From an uncultured Candidatus Saccharibacteria bacterium (GTDB lineage Bacteria > Patescibacteriota > Saccharimonadia > Saccharimonadales > Saccharimonadaceae), in NCBI GenBank assembly GCA_948648655.1, contig CAPKVJ010000004.1:5577-69576 (forward strand): a stretch of 64,000 nt of DNA. Direction: 5' to 3'. The translations under genes and the position numbers were made by a program. The notes beneath the pieces were generated by a model, which saw nothing but the letters and a program-made list of their open reading frames with translations, searched no databases and was not told the DNA's origin. This document shows, one piece after another, positions 56,320 to 64,000 of the stretch (the stretch's first letter is position 1; each line of letters starts with the position of its first letter).

Positions 56320-58509
56320 TTATCCTTCAAAAACTGGCACATCGTCAGGAAAAGGGTCAAAATCTTGGTCCAAATCGCTGTCAAAACCGTCGAAATCTCC
56401 ACTTTCATTCCCCGTACTGCCAAATTCCCCATCGGGGTCACCGCCCAGAATACCAAGACTGCCGACGCTCAAACCCGCATTGCTTCCGTCAATATCGAAG
56501 GCACCCGATTCGCCAAAATTCCCCGAACCGTAAGGATTATAGCCTAGTTCAAGCAGGAATTGTGACGGCTCGTTGTAGGTCCTACCGCCGAAGGCATAGC
56601 GAGAACTGGCAAAAGTCAGGAAAAGGTCATGCATCGCGCGTGTCATGCCCACATAAGCCAGACGACGCTCTTCTTCAAGAGCTTCCTCTGAACCATCCGA
56701 GCGACTGCTGGGAAAGAGCCCTTCTTCAAGACCAACCATAAAAACCACTGGGAACTCAAGGCCTTTTGCAGCATGTAAGGTCATAAGTGATACGGAATTT
56801 TTGGAGGTCGCCTCATCAGCCGAGCTCAAGAGAGCAGCATCAGCCAAAAAATCATCAAGCGTATCGTAAGCACTAGCATTGCTGGCCAAAACCTCAAGGT
56901 TCTGCATACGTTCGGTGCCTTCGGGAGTTTCGCTGTGGAGAAGCCCTGCAAAATCAAAATATTTTATAGTGTGTTCGACAACTTCAGCTGGCGGCGTCAT
57001 GACCGTAGCACCAGCGAGAATCTCGGCAGCTTCAGCTCCTAGCACATCTGATAGAGCAGTCGCTTCTTTTTCTTGAGAATAGTAATCGTCAATGTAGTTT
57101 GCTAGCCGCATCATACTAGTCTTGGCGCGAGCACTTAAACTCTCGGCAGCCATACGCAAATCGGCTTCCGGATTAGCATCAAAAAGTTGGAAAATTTTTT
57201 CTAATGACATTTGTCCAACGCCAGAGAGGACATTTTTGGCGGCACGTTCAAGACTAACACGGTCATGCGGGTTGATAAGTAAACGTAGTAAAGCAACGAC
57301 ATCTTTGACTTCTTTGCGATCATAAAAACGTACGCCGCCAATGATTTTGTAAGGAATATGACGCATGATAAAAGCTTTCTCAAAAGCATAGGACTGGGCG
57401 TTAGTGCGATAAAGTACCGCAAAATCGCTAAATTCGTGCTGCGATTTCAGGCGCGTAATCTGGCGAGTAACATAATCAGCTTCAGCATTTTCATCCATAG
57501 TAGCTTCGATTGTAATTGGGCTACCTTTGCCAGCTTCGGTAAAAAGAGTTTTTTCGGTACGAGTTTTGTTTTGGTTGATGATCTGCTGGGAGGCAGCGAG
57601 AATATTGCCAGTGCTGCGATAATTTTGCTCAAGTTTGATAACTTTGGCACCAGGAAAATCGCGTTCAAAATTTAAAATGTTAGTAAAATCGGCTCCCCGC
57701 CAGGAATATATCGACTGCCAGTCGTCACCGACGACACAAATATTGCGTTCTGCGTTGACAAGATATTTAATTAGGCGATACTGGATAGCGTTAGTATCCT
57801 GATATTCATCAATGAGAATGTGACGAAAACGTTGCTGCCATTTCTGGCGCACGGCAGCGTTGTCGTGTAGGAGTTGAGCGGTTTTGAGCAATAAATCCTC
57901 AAAATCAAGCGCAGCGGCAGCGGTTTTTTCGAGCTCATATTGGGCGAAAACTTCGGCGGCGAATTTTTGGTTGGGGTAGATGGCTTCTTTCTCGGCATCT
58001 GCAGGCGTAAGACCAGCGGTTTGCCAGCTCGAAATCTGGCTATGGACGGACTTGGGCGTATTTTTTTTCTCGCTAGAAAGTTTCATATTGCGCATAATGC
58101 GGCGGATGAGAGTTAGCTGGTCATCTGAATCGTAAATAGTAAAATTCCGGCTAATACCGGCAGCGAGATATTCAATCCGCAAAATCCGCACACAAATACC
58201 GTGAAAGGTCCCCATATAAGGCATGAAGCTACGCGGAGGCTCACCAGAACTGAAGCTAAAACTAGCTTCATCCAGAGTATGTTTTAAAAGTTTCCAAAGA
58301 CGGGAACGCATTTCGCGAGCAGCTTTGTTGGTAAAAGTGACGGCCAAAATCTCATTCGGACGCGTACCGTGCGCTATGAGATTGGCGATGCGATGAGTCA
58401 GAACTTTAGTTTTGCCAGAGCCAGCTCCAGCCAAGACGAGCACCGGGCCGTTTAACGTTTCGACAGCGTCCTGTTGAGCTGGGTTTAAACCTCCGAGAAT
58501 TGGATTCAT
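56320..58509 (-). CDS. pcrA: UvrD/PcrA-type DNA helicase
   Basis: 729-residue SF1A 3'-5' helicase for repair and replication restart. Motif I AGAGSGKTKVLTHRI, Ia AVTFTNKAAREMRSRL, II ILIDEYQDTN, III GDDWQSIYSWRGAD, IV QNYRSTGNIL, V SLMTLHAAKGLEFPVVF and VI ERRLAYVGMTRAMHDLFL are intact. The last 70 residues are Gly/Asp-rich and acidic, replacing the Tudor-like tail of Firmicutes PcrA. MNPILGGLNPAQ is the natural start; a GTTATAAT box lies 8 nt before it. Nine extra upstream codons are open. Confidence 0.95.
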   Translation of the reverse strand: MNPILGGLNPAQQDAVETLNGPVLVLAGAGSGKTKVLTHRIANLIAHGTRPNEILAVTFTNKAAREMRSRLWKLLKHTLDEASFSFSSGEPPRSFMPYMGTFHGICVRILRIEYLAAGISRNFTIYDSDDQLTLIRRIMRNMKLSSEKKNTPKSVHSQISSWQTAGLTPADAEKEAIYPNQKFAAEVFAQYELEKTAAAALDFEDLLLKTAQLLHDNAAVRQKWQQRFRHILIDEYQDTNAIQYRLIKYLVNAERNICVVGDDWQSIYSWRGADFTNILNFERDFPGAKVIKLEQNYRSTGNILAASQQIINQNKTRTEKTLFTEAGKGSPITIEATMDENAEADYVTRQITRLKSQHEFSDFAVLYRTNAQSYAFEKAFIMRHIPYKIIGGVRFYDRKEVKDVVALLRLLINPHDRVSLERAAKNVLSGVGQMSLEKIFQLFDANPEADLRMAAESLSARAKTSMMRLANYIDDYYSQEKEATALSDVLGAEAAEILAGATVMTPPAEVVEHTIKYFDFAGLLHSETPEGTERMQNLEVLASNASAYDTLDDFLADAALLSSADEATSKNSVSLMTLHAAKGLEFPVVFMVGLEEGLFPSSRSDGSEEALEEERRLAYVGMTRAMHDLFLTFASSRYAFGGRTYNEPSQFLLELGYNPYGSGNFGESGAFDIDGSNAGLSVGSLGILGGDPDGEFGSTGNESGDFDGFDSDLDQDFDPFPDDVPVFEG

Positions 58510-58570
58510 TATATGATTATAACACAGATTAGGCACAGAGATATGGGTCTAATCACAGGAGGCTTCACCA

Positions 58571-58701
58571 TCAAAAATGCGACTATCTGCTAGTCGCTAA
58601 ACTGAACAATCCCTTAATCGAGAAATTGCGCAAATAGCCGCACTCTCCTCTCGATCGGGGCGTTCAATGATTATTCAGTTTAGCATTTTCATTATAACAT
58701 G
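58571..58701 (-). ncRNA. Candidate structured small RNA of unknown class
   Basis: On the minus strand: extended -10 TGTTATAAT near 58693-58701, then about 118 nt. 58669-58684 pairs with 58596-58611 over 16 positions with one G-U, which is a mismatch on the plus strand. Inside lie 58650-58655/58617-58622, 58656-58660/58611-58613 and CGCA/TGCG. A 7-bp terminator stem (58591-58597/58579-58585) followed by ATTTTTG closes it. No known family motif is recognised; the SRP tetraloop is absent. Confidence 0.6.
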
Positions 58702-58725
58702 TTTAAGGCAAAAAGATAATGAAAA

Positions 58726-59973
58726 TTATTCATTTATCAAGCGTTCACTATAACGCATACGTGAAGCAGAATGGCGTACGCGACGACGATGATGGCGCAT
58801 ATAGATGAGATAGTAAGCAATTCCCATCTGGATGATGGTAATAGCTGCGGACACTCCCAACATGCAAGGGATGCCAACGGCATAAGTAATACCGCAAAGC
58901 AGCATCCCAACGGCTTCGCCGCTTACAGTCATGACATATTTGAGTGTACTGTAGCCAAATTGATGGCGGTTGTCAACGAGATTAATATAATAGCCATCAC
59001 TGACATCTTCGTAAGCGGTCGAAATCAGAATTGACCAGGTGATCGCCAGCAGTGAAATAAATGGATCATCCGCAACGACAGCGATAACGTAGGCGACGAG
59101 GCGGATGCCGAATTTTAGAGTCATGGTGATATAGTCGTTTTTGGGTGTAAAATAGTGCAAAGCGAGAACACCGATAATATCCGATAAAAGACCGACGATA
59201 AGGAGGAAATTCGTCGCGATGCCGACCGAAAAATTGAGATAGTTGGTCAAGACAAGCATCTTAAGCCCCAATGCGCAAGCAAAGGAAGTTGCAGCGAAGA
59301 AAGCATACATCATATAGAATACTTGCAGACGGCTACGCAAGATATATTTGGCAATGGAGGAGCAACGTGCGGTGGTTTTTTCGGTAGTTTTGACCTTGAG
59401 TCGCAGCATCATAATGATTGCTGGTGCAAGGAAGATTAAGGAAACGAGAAGACAAATATTGTAATCCACGATTATTCCGAAAAATTGTTGCCCAATTATC
59501 AAGCCACCAACGAGAATGCCAAGATCGCGGAAGAGGTACTCGACTAATTTGCGTTTGCTGTAAACTTGGTTGCTCTTAATAGCCATCGTAATCAATGGAT
59601 AAACACTAATTACGATTAAGTAGCTAGTCAAAACATCAATGATTATGCAAAGGTTGATCAGGGCAGTACTAGCAGTCGTGTCAAGCCCCAGCAATAGTGA
59701 TAGGAAAGAAAATTTAACAATCAAGACTGCTGACATAAAGGCTTTGAGATGGCGCGCTTTAACAAAGACACCGACAAGTACCACCCCTGCAACGCTAATG
59801 AAAGTAGCGATACTAGTTACTGTGCTAACATCAGTAGCAGAGAACCCGTTGTCTTGGAGCCAGAGTTGACGAAAATTCTCCCAAAGACCGACTGAAATAC
59901 TGAAAAAAGCAAGCATCGCCAAAATCTTACGCTCTAATCGACGTTTATTGGACCCAAATCGGTGTTTTTTCAT
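58726..59973 (-). CDS. Twelve-helix transporter, MFS-like
   Basis: 415-residue polytopic membrane protein with about 12 hydrophobic helices and basic termini (KKHRFGSNKRRLERK; RHHRRRVRHSASRMRYSE). The N-terminal loop NFRQLWLQDNGFSATDVSTVTSIATFISV resembles the start of MFS folds, with the gating-loop region after helix 2 weakly conserved. A substrate cannot be named. The gene follows alaS on the same strand, and the ncRNA candidate lies directly behind it. Confidence 0.7.
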   Translation of the reverse strand: MKKHRFGSNKRRLERKILAMLAFFSISVGLWENFRQLWLQDNGFSATDVSTVTSIATFISVAGVVLVGVFVKARHLKAFMSAVLIVKFSFLSLLLGLDTTASTALINLCIIIDVLTSYLIVISVYPLITMAIKSNQVYSKRKLVEYLFRDLGILVGGLIIGQQFFGIIVDYNICLLVSLIFLAPAIIMMLRLKVKTTEKTTARCSSIAKYILRSRLQVFYMMYAFFAATSFACALGLKMLVLTNYLNFSVGIATNFLLIVGLLSDIIGVLALHYFTPKNDYITMTLKFGIRLVAYVIAVVADDPFISLLAITWSILISTAYEDVSDGYYINLVDNRHQFGYSTLKYVMTVSGEAVGMLLCGITYAVGIPCMLGVSAAITIIQMGIAYYLIYMRHHRRRVRHSASRMRYSERLINE

Positions 59974-59980
59974 TTTTCTA

Positions 59981-60009
59981 TTGACTTTTTATCTTATATG
60001 TGATATAAT
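59981..60009 (+). promoter_or_regulatory. Perfect-spacing promoter pointing into the alaS 3' end
   Basis: TTGACT (59981-59986), 17 bp, TATAAT (60004-60009) on the plus strand. Only a 13-codon ORF (MYSLLSSKYDLLF at 60016) follows before antisense alaS. Confidence 0.75.
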
Positions 60010-60102
60010 GAGAAGATGTACTCACTTCTATCATCCAAATACGACCTTTTGTTCTAGTTTAGCATAAAAAGTTTCGGATGGCAAAATATTTAGTGTCTGG
60101 GG

Positions 60103-62124
60103 CTATTCCAGTATAGCCTTAATTCTACGGACACCGGCACTGGAGCTTTCTTCTTTGGTAATTCTGAACTTGCCCAGCTCACCAGTACGCTTGACGTGAG
60201 GGCCACCGCAGATTTCGACAGATACACAATTGGCGAGGGCTGGTCGCTCCTGAGGAGCTTCACCCGAGCCACCAATCATATATACCGTTACGCGGTCGGG
60301 GTAGCGGTCACGGAAGCTACCATGTGCGTGTAGCTCGTCAAAGGCGTAATCTTTATCGTATTCAGCAAATACTACCGGCAGGTCTGCTTCGATCCACTGA
60401 TTGACCTGGTTTTCGACGCGTTCAAGCTCTTCTTTGGTCAGTTTGTGGTCAATACTAAAATCAAATCGTAGTCTCTCTGGCGTGAGATTACTTCCTTTTT
60501 GCTCAATTGTGGGATCGATTTCTTTCTGGAGTGCAGCGAGCAACAGATGACAGGCAGTATGATATTTGGTCGTTTGTTCACTAGTGTCGCTTAAACCGCC
60601 CTTAAACATGCCTTTTGAAGCAGTCTTGCTACGCTCGCGCTGTTCGTTTAGTGCTTGCTCGAATTCGTCTTGGTATTTTGGAGATAAATTTATGCCCATT
60701 TTATAGACTTCTTCAACGCTTAATTCTAGGGGGAAGCCATAAGTGTCTTGAAGTTTGAAAAGATCATAGCCAGTTAGCACAGGCGCAGAAGCAATACCGT
60801 CTTTGCTCGAGGCGCGTTCGCGACGCCCGTCGTTACGGGGTCGCGCCGCTCTTCCTCGTCGTGACTCCGGATCCTCTCGCAAAGAGCTATTGCTTCCTGT
60901 CTGCGCTAACCGCCGTAATTCCTTCAAACCTTTGTTGATTGTTTTGCGGAAGGCGTTTTCTTCTTTGGTGAGGATGGTGAGGACATTGGCGCGATTTGGC
61001 AAGATGTCGTCGGACAAATCGGTATAATTTTCGGCAATAACCGGAATGATCTCACCCAGAAATTCCTGACCAATGCCGAGATCGAGAGCCTTTAGAACTG
61101 CGCGTCGCACCAACCGACGCAAGGCATAACCTTGCGCCTTATTGCTGGGCTGCAAACCCTGCGCAGCAAGCAAATAAGCTCCGCGTAAGTGGTCGGCAAT
61201 AATTCGCATCTCATCAGTGTTTTGATCGTAATTTTTATGCGACATTTGTTCAAGTTTCTCAATAATTGGTAGCATGAGCGAAATCTTAAAGACGTCAAAG
61301 CTACCAATTGCGGCAGCCGCTAGGCGTTCAAGACCGCCACCGAAATCAACATTCTTATGTTCGAGCTCTTCAAAACTACCATCTTCTTTGCGCTTGTATT
61401 GCATGAAGACTTGATTACCAATTTCCATAAAACGTGCACCATCCGATGCGGGGTGGCTTTTGCCATACTTTGCGACATCCTGCTTATCTTCGCCAAAATC
61501 GTAAAATACTTCAGAGTCGGGACCGCAAGGATCGCCGAGTGGCGTAGTTTCAATACCGCCACCACGACTCCACCAGTTTTCCTTATCGTCATAGAAGAAA
61601 ATACGTTCGCCAGGATTAATTCCCCGTTCCGCGCCATGCTCGGCACTACCCATGTCGACGACTTTTGCTTCTATGCCGGCTTTTTTAAAGACTTCTTGCC
61701 AAATCTTCGCAGCTTCGGTGTCTTTCGGAATACCATATTTCTCATTACCAATGAAGCACGTAACATAAATTCGCTCGGGGTCGAGGCCGATTTCTTTGGT
61801 CAAAAATTCGAAGTAATTCTCAATCTGCTCTTTTTTGAAATAATCGCCAAGCGACCAGTTGCCGAGCATTTCAAAAACAGTGGTATGACGCGGGTCGCCG
61901 ACATCCTCGATGTCTTGCAGGCGCATAGAAGGCTGTGAATCAGCAAGCCGCGTACCTTCGGGATGAGGCTGCCCCAATAAATATGGCAAAAGTGGCTGCA
62001 TACCAGAACCAGTGAATAGCGTCGTAGGATCATTTTCGAGGACCAGGGGTGCAGGGGGGATAATTTTGTGTCCATGTTTAATTTGGAAATCAAAGAATTT
62101 TTGGCGAATTTCATTTGCGTTCAT
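60103..62124 (-). CDS. alaS: Alanyl-tRNA synthetase, short form, with palindromic insert
   Basis: 673-residue class II synthetase. The core reads FTGSGMQPLLPYLLGQPHPEGTRLADSQPSMRLQDIEDVGDPRHTTVFEMLGNW by pattern over 36-90, followed by CGPDSEVFYDFG and GGGLERLAAA. The editing/SAD domain has the zinc pair HTACH near 520 and CGGPH near 641. It stops after GVRRIKAILE; the C-Ala/DHHA1 oligomerisation domain (about 200 residues) is absent, as in other reduced genomes. Residues about 410-446 come from an inserted palindrome. TAATATATAATCT before the ATG suggests a leaderless start. Confidence 0.95.
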   Translation of the reverse strand: MNANEIRQKFFDFQIKHGHKIIPPAPLVLENDPTTLFTGSGMQPLLPYLLGQPHPEGTRLADSQPSMRLQDIEDVGDPRHTTVFEMLGNWSLGDYFKKEQIENYFEFLTKEIGLDPERIYVTCFIGNEKYGIPKDTEAAKIWQEVFKKAGIEAKVVDMGSAEHGAERGINPGERIFFYDDKENWWSRGGGIETTPLGDPCGPDSEVFYDFGEDKQDVAKYGKSHPASDGARFMEIGNQVFMQYKRKEDGSFEELEHKNVDFGGGLERLAAAAIGSFDVFKISLMLPIIEKLEQMSHKNYDQNTDEMRIIADHLRGAYLLAAQGLQPSNKAQGYALRRLVRRAVLKALDLGIGQEFLGEIIPVIAENYTDLSDDILPNRANVLTILTKEENAFRKTINKGLKELRRLAQTGSNSSLREDPESRRGRAARPRNDGRRERASSKDGIASAPVLTGYDLFKLQDTYGFPLELSVEEVYKMGINLSPKYQDEFEQALNEQRERSKTASKGMFKGGLSDTSEQTTKYHTACHLLLAALQKEIDPTIEQKGSNLTPERLRFDFSIDHKLTKEELERVENQVNQWIEADLPVVFAEYDKDYAFDELHAHGSFRDRYPDRVTVYMIGGSGEAPQERPALANCVSVEICGGPHVKRTGELGKFRITKEESSSAGVRRIKAILE
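60789..60896. repeat. Palindromic insertion element inside alaS
   Basis: Terminal pair GAAGCAATA/TATTGCTTC, then CTTTGC/GCAAAG, GAGG/CCTC, CGCGAC/GTCGCG and a CCCGT-cgtt-ACGGG apex. It is read in frame as Arg/Ser/Asp-rich codons (SLREDPESRRGRAARPRNDG). GC-rich compared with its surroundings. Confidence 0.85.
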
Positions 62125-62153
62125 AGATTATATATTACCACAATAATAAAAGA

Positions 62154-62209
62154 GGGGCAAATCCATAGCATATCGGATTTGCCCCTATACCATATCTAAT
62201 AGATATGGT
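62154..62209 (-). terminator. Tandem hairpins behind the permease gene
   Basis: 11-bp perfect stem (62154-62164/62175-62185) followed on the minus strand by TCTTTTATTATTG, preceded by a second 9-bp stem (62189-62197/62201-62209). Confidence 0.9.
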
Positions 62210-62213
62210 GTCA

Positions 62214-63686
62214 TTACAGAAGAGCGTACTTTAAAATAAATATGATTGCTAATAAGACCATCATGGGGTTTACTTTGGCCAACAGTTTCGCGCCCCTATG
62301 ATCAGCCGCCATACTAACCAATAACGTATCCTTGTGATTAGTCGCCTTACCAAACAATAATAAGATCACACCACCAACCAAGTTGATGGCTACATAAGAG
62401 ATAATCCCAAAAGAGATACCTTCGGCGATGCTGTAAAAGAATGGCATTGCTGCAATACAAAGAAATATCGGTATCAGTTCGGAATAATCATCACGATCCT
62501 CCAATTTTAAGCCTAATATCGACGGTAACATCATGCCACCCACAATAATCAATGCCGGTGCTGTAGCAAAAGACGGGATAGCAATGAAAATCGGAGCTGC
62601 AAAGATGGACAGTAAGAACCATGCTGCAGTTGTAAGTGCTGTCAAACCGGTGCGGCCGCCAGACTTTACGCCCGATGCTGACTCAACATAGGTTGTGGTC
62701 GTGGACGTACCAAGTACGGCGCCTACGGCTGTAGCAATTGCATCCGCCAGCATGGCCATTTTCATTTTCGGTAATTCGCCATCCTTATCCAAGATGTCCT
62801 TGCCAGCCGCCATCGCGCAGCCCATTAAAGTTCCCAATGTGTCGAAAATATCGACGAAGAGGAATGACAAGACGACGGTAGCAAACTGCGGCACATCCGC
62901 CCATGTCATATCTGACCAAGCGTTGAAGCATTTGCCGAACGTCAATCCAATAGCCCCAAAGTTCGGTGCTGACAATTGCGGTATCAATGAATAAGATCCT
63001 GCCTCCGGATTCGGAACATAGATACCCACAAGCTGGCAAATAACACCCAGTCCCCATGTTGCTAAAATTCCAATTAACATTGCACCGGGCACTCTTAGCA
63101 CTAACATAATTGCTATCATAAGTATCCCGATTAAAGCCAGGCAGATGGTGATACCGGATGTGCTAAAATTAGCCGTGAAGCTAGCGCGCCCCACTAAAGT
63201 CGATTCGTTGTTGACACAGATACCGGCGTTTTGCAGACCAATAAAAGCAATAAAGAACCCTATCGCCACTGATACGCCACAGCGTATGTTGTGCGGGATG
63301 GAATTGTAGATTGCTTCCCTGATGCCGCTCACCGACAGCACGATAAAAATGACGCCTTCGACGAATACCGCCAATAAAGCTTTTTCCCATGCATAACCCA
63401 TACCTATGACTACACTATAGGAGAAAAAGGCATTCAACCCCATGCCTGCTGACAAGGCGAACGGAAGGTTTGCCATGAGGCCCATCAGCGCTGAACCGAG
63501 CGCCGATGCGAGGGCTGTCGCTATCAGAATCGCAGTGGAGTCCATACCACTGTCCCCTAAAATGCTGGGGTTGACGGCCAAAATATAAGCCATTGTGAAA
63601 AATATTACAGTGCCCGCCAAGAACTCACGTTTGACGGTTGTACCTCTTTCTTCGAGGTGAAAAAACCTGTTGAGTGCTGCATTCAT
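62214..63686 (-). CDS. NCS2-type purine permease (AzgA/PbuG-like)
   Basis: 490-residue membrane transporter with about 12-14 helices. AzgA/PbuG marks are seen: REFLAGTVIFFTMAYILAVNPSIL, GLNAFFSYSVVIGMGYAWEKAL, FLFVDIFDTLGTLMGCA and the GTSTTTTYVESASGVKSGGRTGLTA region. It should import adenine, guanine or hypoxanthine, which fits an organism without purine synthesis. It has consensus promoters, a structured leader and a GAAAGGAGAGTGTAG site, unlike the leaderless housekeeping genes; acquisition from a Firmicutes-like source is possible. Confidence 0.9.
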   Translation of the reverse strand: MNAALNRFFHLEERGTTVKREFLAGTVIFFTMAYILAVNPSILGDSGMDSTAILIATALASALGSALMGLMANLPFALSAGMGLNAFFSYSVVIGMGYAWEKALLAVFVEGVIFIVLSVSGIREAIYNSIPHNIRCGVSVAIGFFIAFIGLQNAGICVNNESTLVGRASFTANFSTSGITICLALIGILMIAIMLVLRVPGAMLIGILATWGLGVICQLVGIYVPNPEAGSYSLIPQLSAPNFGAIGLTFGKCFNAWSDMTWADVPQFATVVLSFLFVDIFDTLGTLMGCAMAAGKDILDKDGELPKMKMAMLADAIATAVGAVLGTSTTTTYVESASGVKSGGRTGLTALTTAAWFLLSIFAAPIFIAIPSFATAPALIIVGGMMLPSILGLKLEDRDDYSELIPIFLCIAAMPFFYSIAEGISFGIISYVAINLVGGVILLLFGKATNHKDTLLVSMAADHRGAKLLAKVNPMMVLLAIIFILKYALL

Positions 63687-63802
63687 AGTCTACACTCTCC
63701 TTTCTTGTGAATGTACTGAGTTGAATCTCTAATCGTGGCCCGAGATGCTGGGGATCAGAGACGGGTTACGTATGTCTCACGAAAACTCCAAAATTATGAG
63801 AC
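63687..63802 (-). promoter_or_regulatory. Structured leader of the purine permease gene
   Basis: About 115 nt with two hairpins: GTCTCA...TGAGAC at the 5' end, then TCTCTGATC...GATTAGAGA with an inner CCC...GGG. Purine-riboswitch core bases are not found, so the regulator class is unknown. Confidence 0.45.
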
Positions 63803-63808
63803 ACTATA

Positions 63809-63837
63809 ATTGTAATTGAAAATTGTATTTTTGTCAA
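63809..63837 (-). promoter_or_regulatory. Proximal promoter of the permease gene
   Basis: TTGACA (63832-63837), 17 bp, TACAAT (63809-63814) on the minus strand. Confidence 0.9.
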
Positions 63838-63877
63838 GATGGTATCAAAATCAAGACCTCTCAAAGGCTATACTACC

Positions 63878-63906
63878 ATTTTAGCATAGCATGAGCATTA
63901 TGTCAA
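63878..63906 (-). promoter_or_regulatory. Distal promoter of the permease gene
   Basis: TTGACA (63901-63906), 17 bp, TAAAAT (63878-63883) on the minus strand; cassette E ends about 25 bp upstream. Confidence 0.85.
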
Positions 63907-63931
63907 TAGTGGTCCTGCCGGATTTCTATCC

Positions 63932-64000
63932 CCCTACTATCTATACTCTAACTAGCTAGGCAGCGGAGGGGGAGTCCATAATAACGAGCAAAGAAACCAC
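63932..64000 (-). repeat. Variable surface-domain cassette E (cut by window edge)
   Basis: Minus-strand codons ...ARYYGLPLRCLAS and stop (63948-63950), then the conserved tail with two base changes (ATAGATAG for ATAGGTAG). The rest lies beyond the window. Whether this copy is a fragment or the end of a full gene cannot be seen. Confidence 0.75.

Noticed and set aside
58571..58701. SRP (4.5S) RNA
   Set aside because: The GGAA apical tetraloop and the asymmetric conserved loop are absent.
63687..63802. Purine riboswitch before the permease
   Set aside because: Hairpins are present, but the conserved three-way-junction and loop bases could not be found on the transcribed strand.
1..64000. UGA recoded as an amino acid, as in some CPR lineages
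   Set aside because: Conserved proteins end normally, no in-frame UGA occurs inside recognisable domains, and UGA ends several genes at the expected place.
1..64000. CRISPR arrays, rRNA genes, classical insertion sequences
   Set aside because: No regularly spaced repeats, rRNA sequence or DDE transposase were found.

Overview
The window looks like a chromosome segment of a reduced-genome bacterium of the Patescibacteria/CPR radiation, most likely Candidatus Saccharibacteria (TM7). This is inferred from the gene set: a short alanyl-tRNA synthetase without the C-Ala domain, VirB2/TrbC-like pilin, WxL/DUF916-like surface proteins, lower glycolysis without biosynthetic pathways, and orphan FISUMP/lectin-like C-terminal cassettes ending PLRCLAS. 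UGA behaves as a stop. No rRNA, CRISPR array or reverse transcriptase is seen. Many genes have a TATAAT box only 5-20 nt before the start codon and no Shine-Dalgarno, so they are probably leaderless. Secreted and unknown genes often have a consensus TTGAC(A/T)-N17-TA(T/C)AAT promoter, a leader and an AGGAGG site.

Layout. 1-20 kb is mostly housekeeping: ABC exporter (partial), ppa, rarA, recO with a response regulator and histidine kinase, xseA/xseB, a flippase-like membrane protein, a TRM11-like methyltransferase, rpmA, a pilin-like protein, a PfkB-like/class I aldolase fusion, rplY, pgk, pyk and a stomatin-like protein. 20-21.2 kb holds tRNA-Glu, tRNA-Arg and three orphan 63-64-codon cassettes. 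21.2-23.3 kb carries a DapB-like fragment, a methyltransferase, a YjbR-like protein and a small membrane protein. 23.44-30.70 kb is an integrated element at the 3' end of tRNA-Lys. It carries a cytoplasmic trypsin-like protease, a two-TM protein, an HTH protein, a small membrane protein, a DUF262-HNH nuclease plus EcoRI-type adenine methylase pair, and a large serine recombinase. To its left lies the 3' scar of an older recombinase. 31.3 kb holds another cassette and tRNA-Val. 31.7-36.3 kb is a surface-protein cluster. 36.4-64 kb is housekeeping again: uvrA, sbcB, trxB-like, FKBP, pheT/pheS, aquaporin-like, LtaS-like, metG, ksgA, a G5/lytic transglycosylase, uvrD/pcrA, MFS, alaS and an NCS2 permease. 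The tail of a fifth cassette lies at the right edge.

How parts fit. PfkB-aldolase, Pgk and Pyk are parts of glycolysis. RecO, XseAB, RarA, UvrA, SbcB and UvrD form a repair and recombination set that could support gene conversion. The 23-31 kb element looks like a mobile defence island. The most unusual signals are: (1) five dispersed copies of a near-constant-length coding cassette with invariant borders and fully variable interior, resembling a silent-cassette antigenic-variation store; (2) a serine recombinase gene whose 3' end is exchanged on integration; (3) a mutually exclusive helix switch directly before the methylase start; (4) a promoter-helix-terminator ncRNA candidate at 58.6 kb; (5) palindromes inserted in frame in uvrA and alaS.
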